From Parvularculaceae bacterium (GTDB taxonomy: Bacteria > Pseudomonadota > Alphaproteobacteria > Caulobacterales > Parvularculaceae), in contig JALWRV010000256.1 of the NCBI GenBank assembly GCA_027080545.1, forward strand, positions 1 to 6,331: a stretch of DNA of 6,331 nt, given 5' to 3'. The notes beneath the pieces were generated by a model. That model was not told the DNA's origin. It did no database searches and worked only from the letters and a program-made list of their open reading frames with translations. The position numbers were made by a program, and so were the translations under genes. Every line of letters begins with the position of its first letter. Position 1 is the stretch's first letter. Of this stretch, positions 6,254 through 6,331 are shown piece after piece.

Positions 6254-6331
6254 GTGAACGCTATTGATCCATCATCACCACAAACTGTGCGCCCCACCAG
6301 CAAAGGCCAGTGGCTTGGCCTTTTAATTGGC
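6254..6331 (+). CDS. Start of an unidentified protein, possibly a membrane transporter (runs off right edge)
   Basis: A GTG at 6254 opens 26 codons to the window end. AGGGA (6243-6247) sits 6 nt upstream, a good ribosome binding site. The visible protein has a polar start (VNAIDPSSPQTVRPTSKG) and then turns hydrophobic (QWLGLLIG). This pattern fits a short cytoplasmic tail entering a first membrane helix, as in some anion:sodium symporters, but 26 residues do not identify a family. The gene would follow the acyl-CoA dehydrogenase pair after 104 nt in the same direction and could be part of the same unit. A perfect hairpin at 6302-6323 overlaps it and is the main reason for doubt. Confidence 0.5.
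   Translation, partial: MNAIDPSSPQTVRPTSKGQWLGLLIG
6302..6324 (+). terminator. Perfect hairpin with T run, terminator-like, inside the last reading frame
   Basis: AAAGGCCA (6302-6309) and TGGCCTTT (6316-6323) form a perfect 8-bp stem around a 6-nt loop, and the right arm ends in four T. The A-stem-T layout resembles a bidirectional intrinsic terminator. It lies 153 nt past the operon's last stop codon, which is far, and within a plausible new reading frame. The call is therefore tentative. Confidence 0.3.

Overview
The window looks like a piece of an alphaproteobacterial chromosome, possibly a sphingomonad or a marine relative. The base composition is mixed, near 50% GC by eye. The TonB-dependent receptor is of the large family that is expanded in those bacteria, and the enzymes resemble their acyl-CoA degradation sets. 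The taxonomic placement is inference, because no rRNA or marker gene is present.

Layout: positions 1-2066 on the minus strand hold the N-terminal 688 codons of a TonB-dependent outer-membrane receptor whose C-terminus lies beyond the left edge. A 321-bp divergent intergenic region (2067-2387) carries a plausible rightward promoter and a set of 8-bp inverted and direct repeats that overlaps it. A tight rightward operon follows: a MaoC/NodN-like hydratase (2388-2870), a short-chain dehydrogenase of the peroxisomal MFE-2 type (2900-3808), and two acyl-CoA dehydrogenase-family subunits (3813-4994 and 5010-6149). The gaps between these genes are 29, 4 and 15 nt. After a 104-nt gap, a GTG-started reading frame with a good ribosome binding site runs off the right edge (6254-6331). 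It could be the start of a membrane protein, but a perfect hairpin inside it offers a competing reading as a terminator.

How the genes fit together: the receptor could bring a scarce or bulky hydrophobic substrate across the outer membrane. In the cytoplasm, as a CoA thioester, the substrate would be dehydrogenated by the paired acyl-CoA dehydrogenases, hydrated by the MaoC protein to a (3R)-hydroxyacyl-CoA, and oxidised by the R-specific dehydrogenase to a 3-ketoacyl-CoA. That covers three of the four steps of a beta-oxidation turn. The CoA ligase and the thiolase or aldolase are not in the window.

The most informative observation is that the two acyl-CoA dehydrogenases are complementary. 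The first has the flavin and catalytic half-motifs and the second has the FAD-adenine half-motifs but no catalytic glutamate. This is the signature of an obligate alpha2beta2 enzyme like those used on steroid side chains (FadE26/27, FadE28/29) or of the PimC/PimD type. The substrate cannot be read from the sequence; steroid or bile-acid side chains, other isoprenoids and dicarboxylates are all possible. I see no mobile element, CRISPR array, tRNA or rRNA, and nothing that demands a wholly new kind of system.
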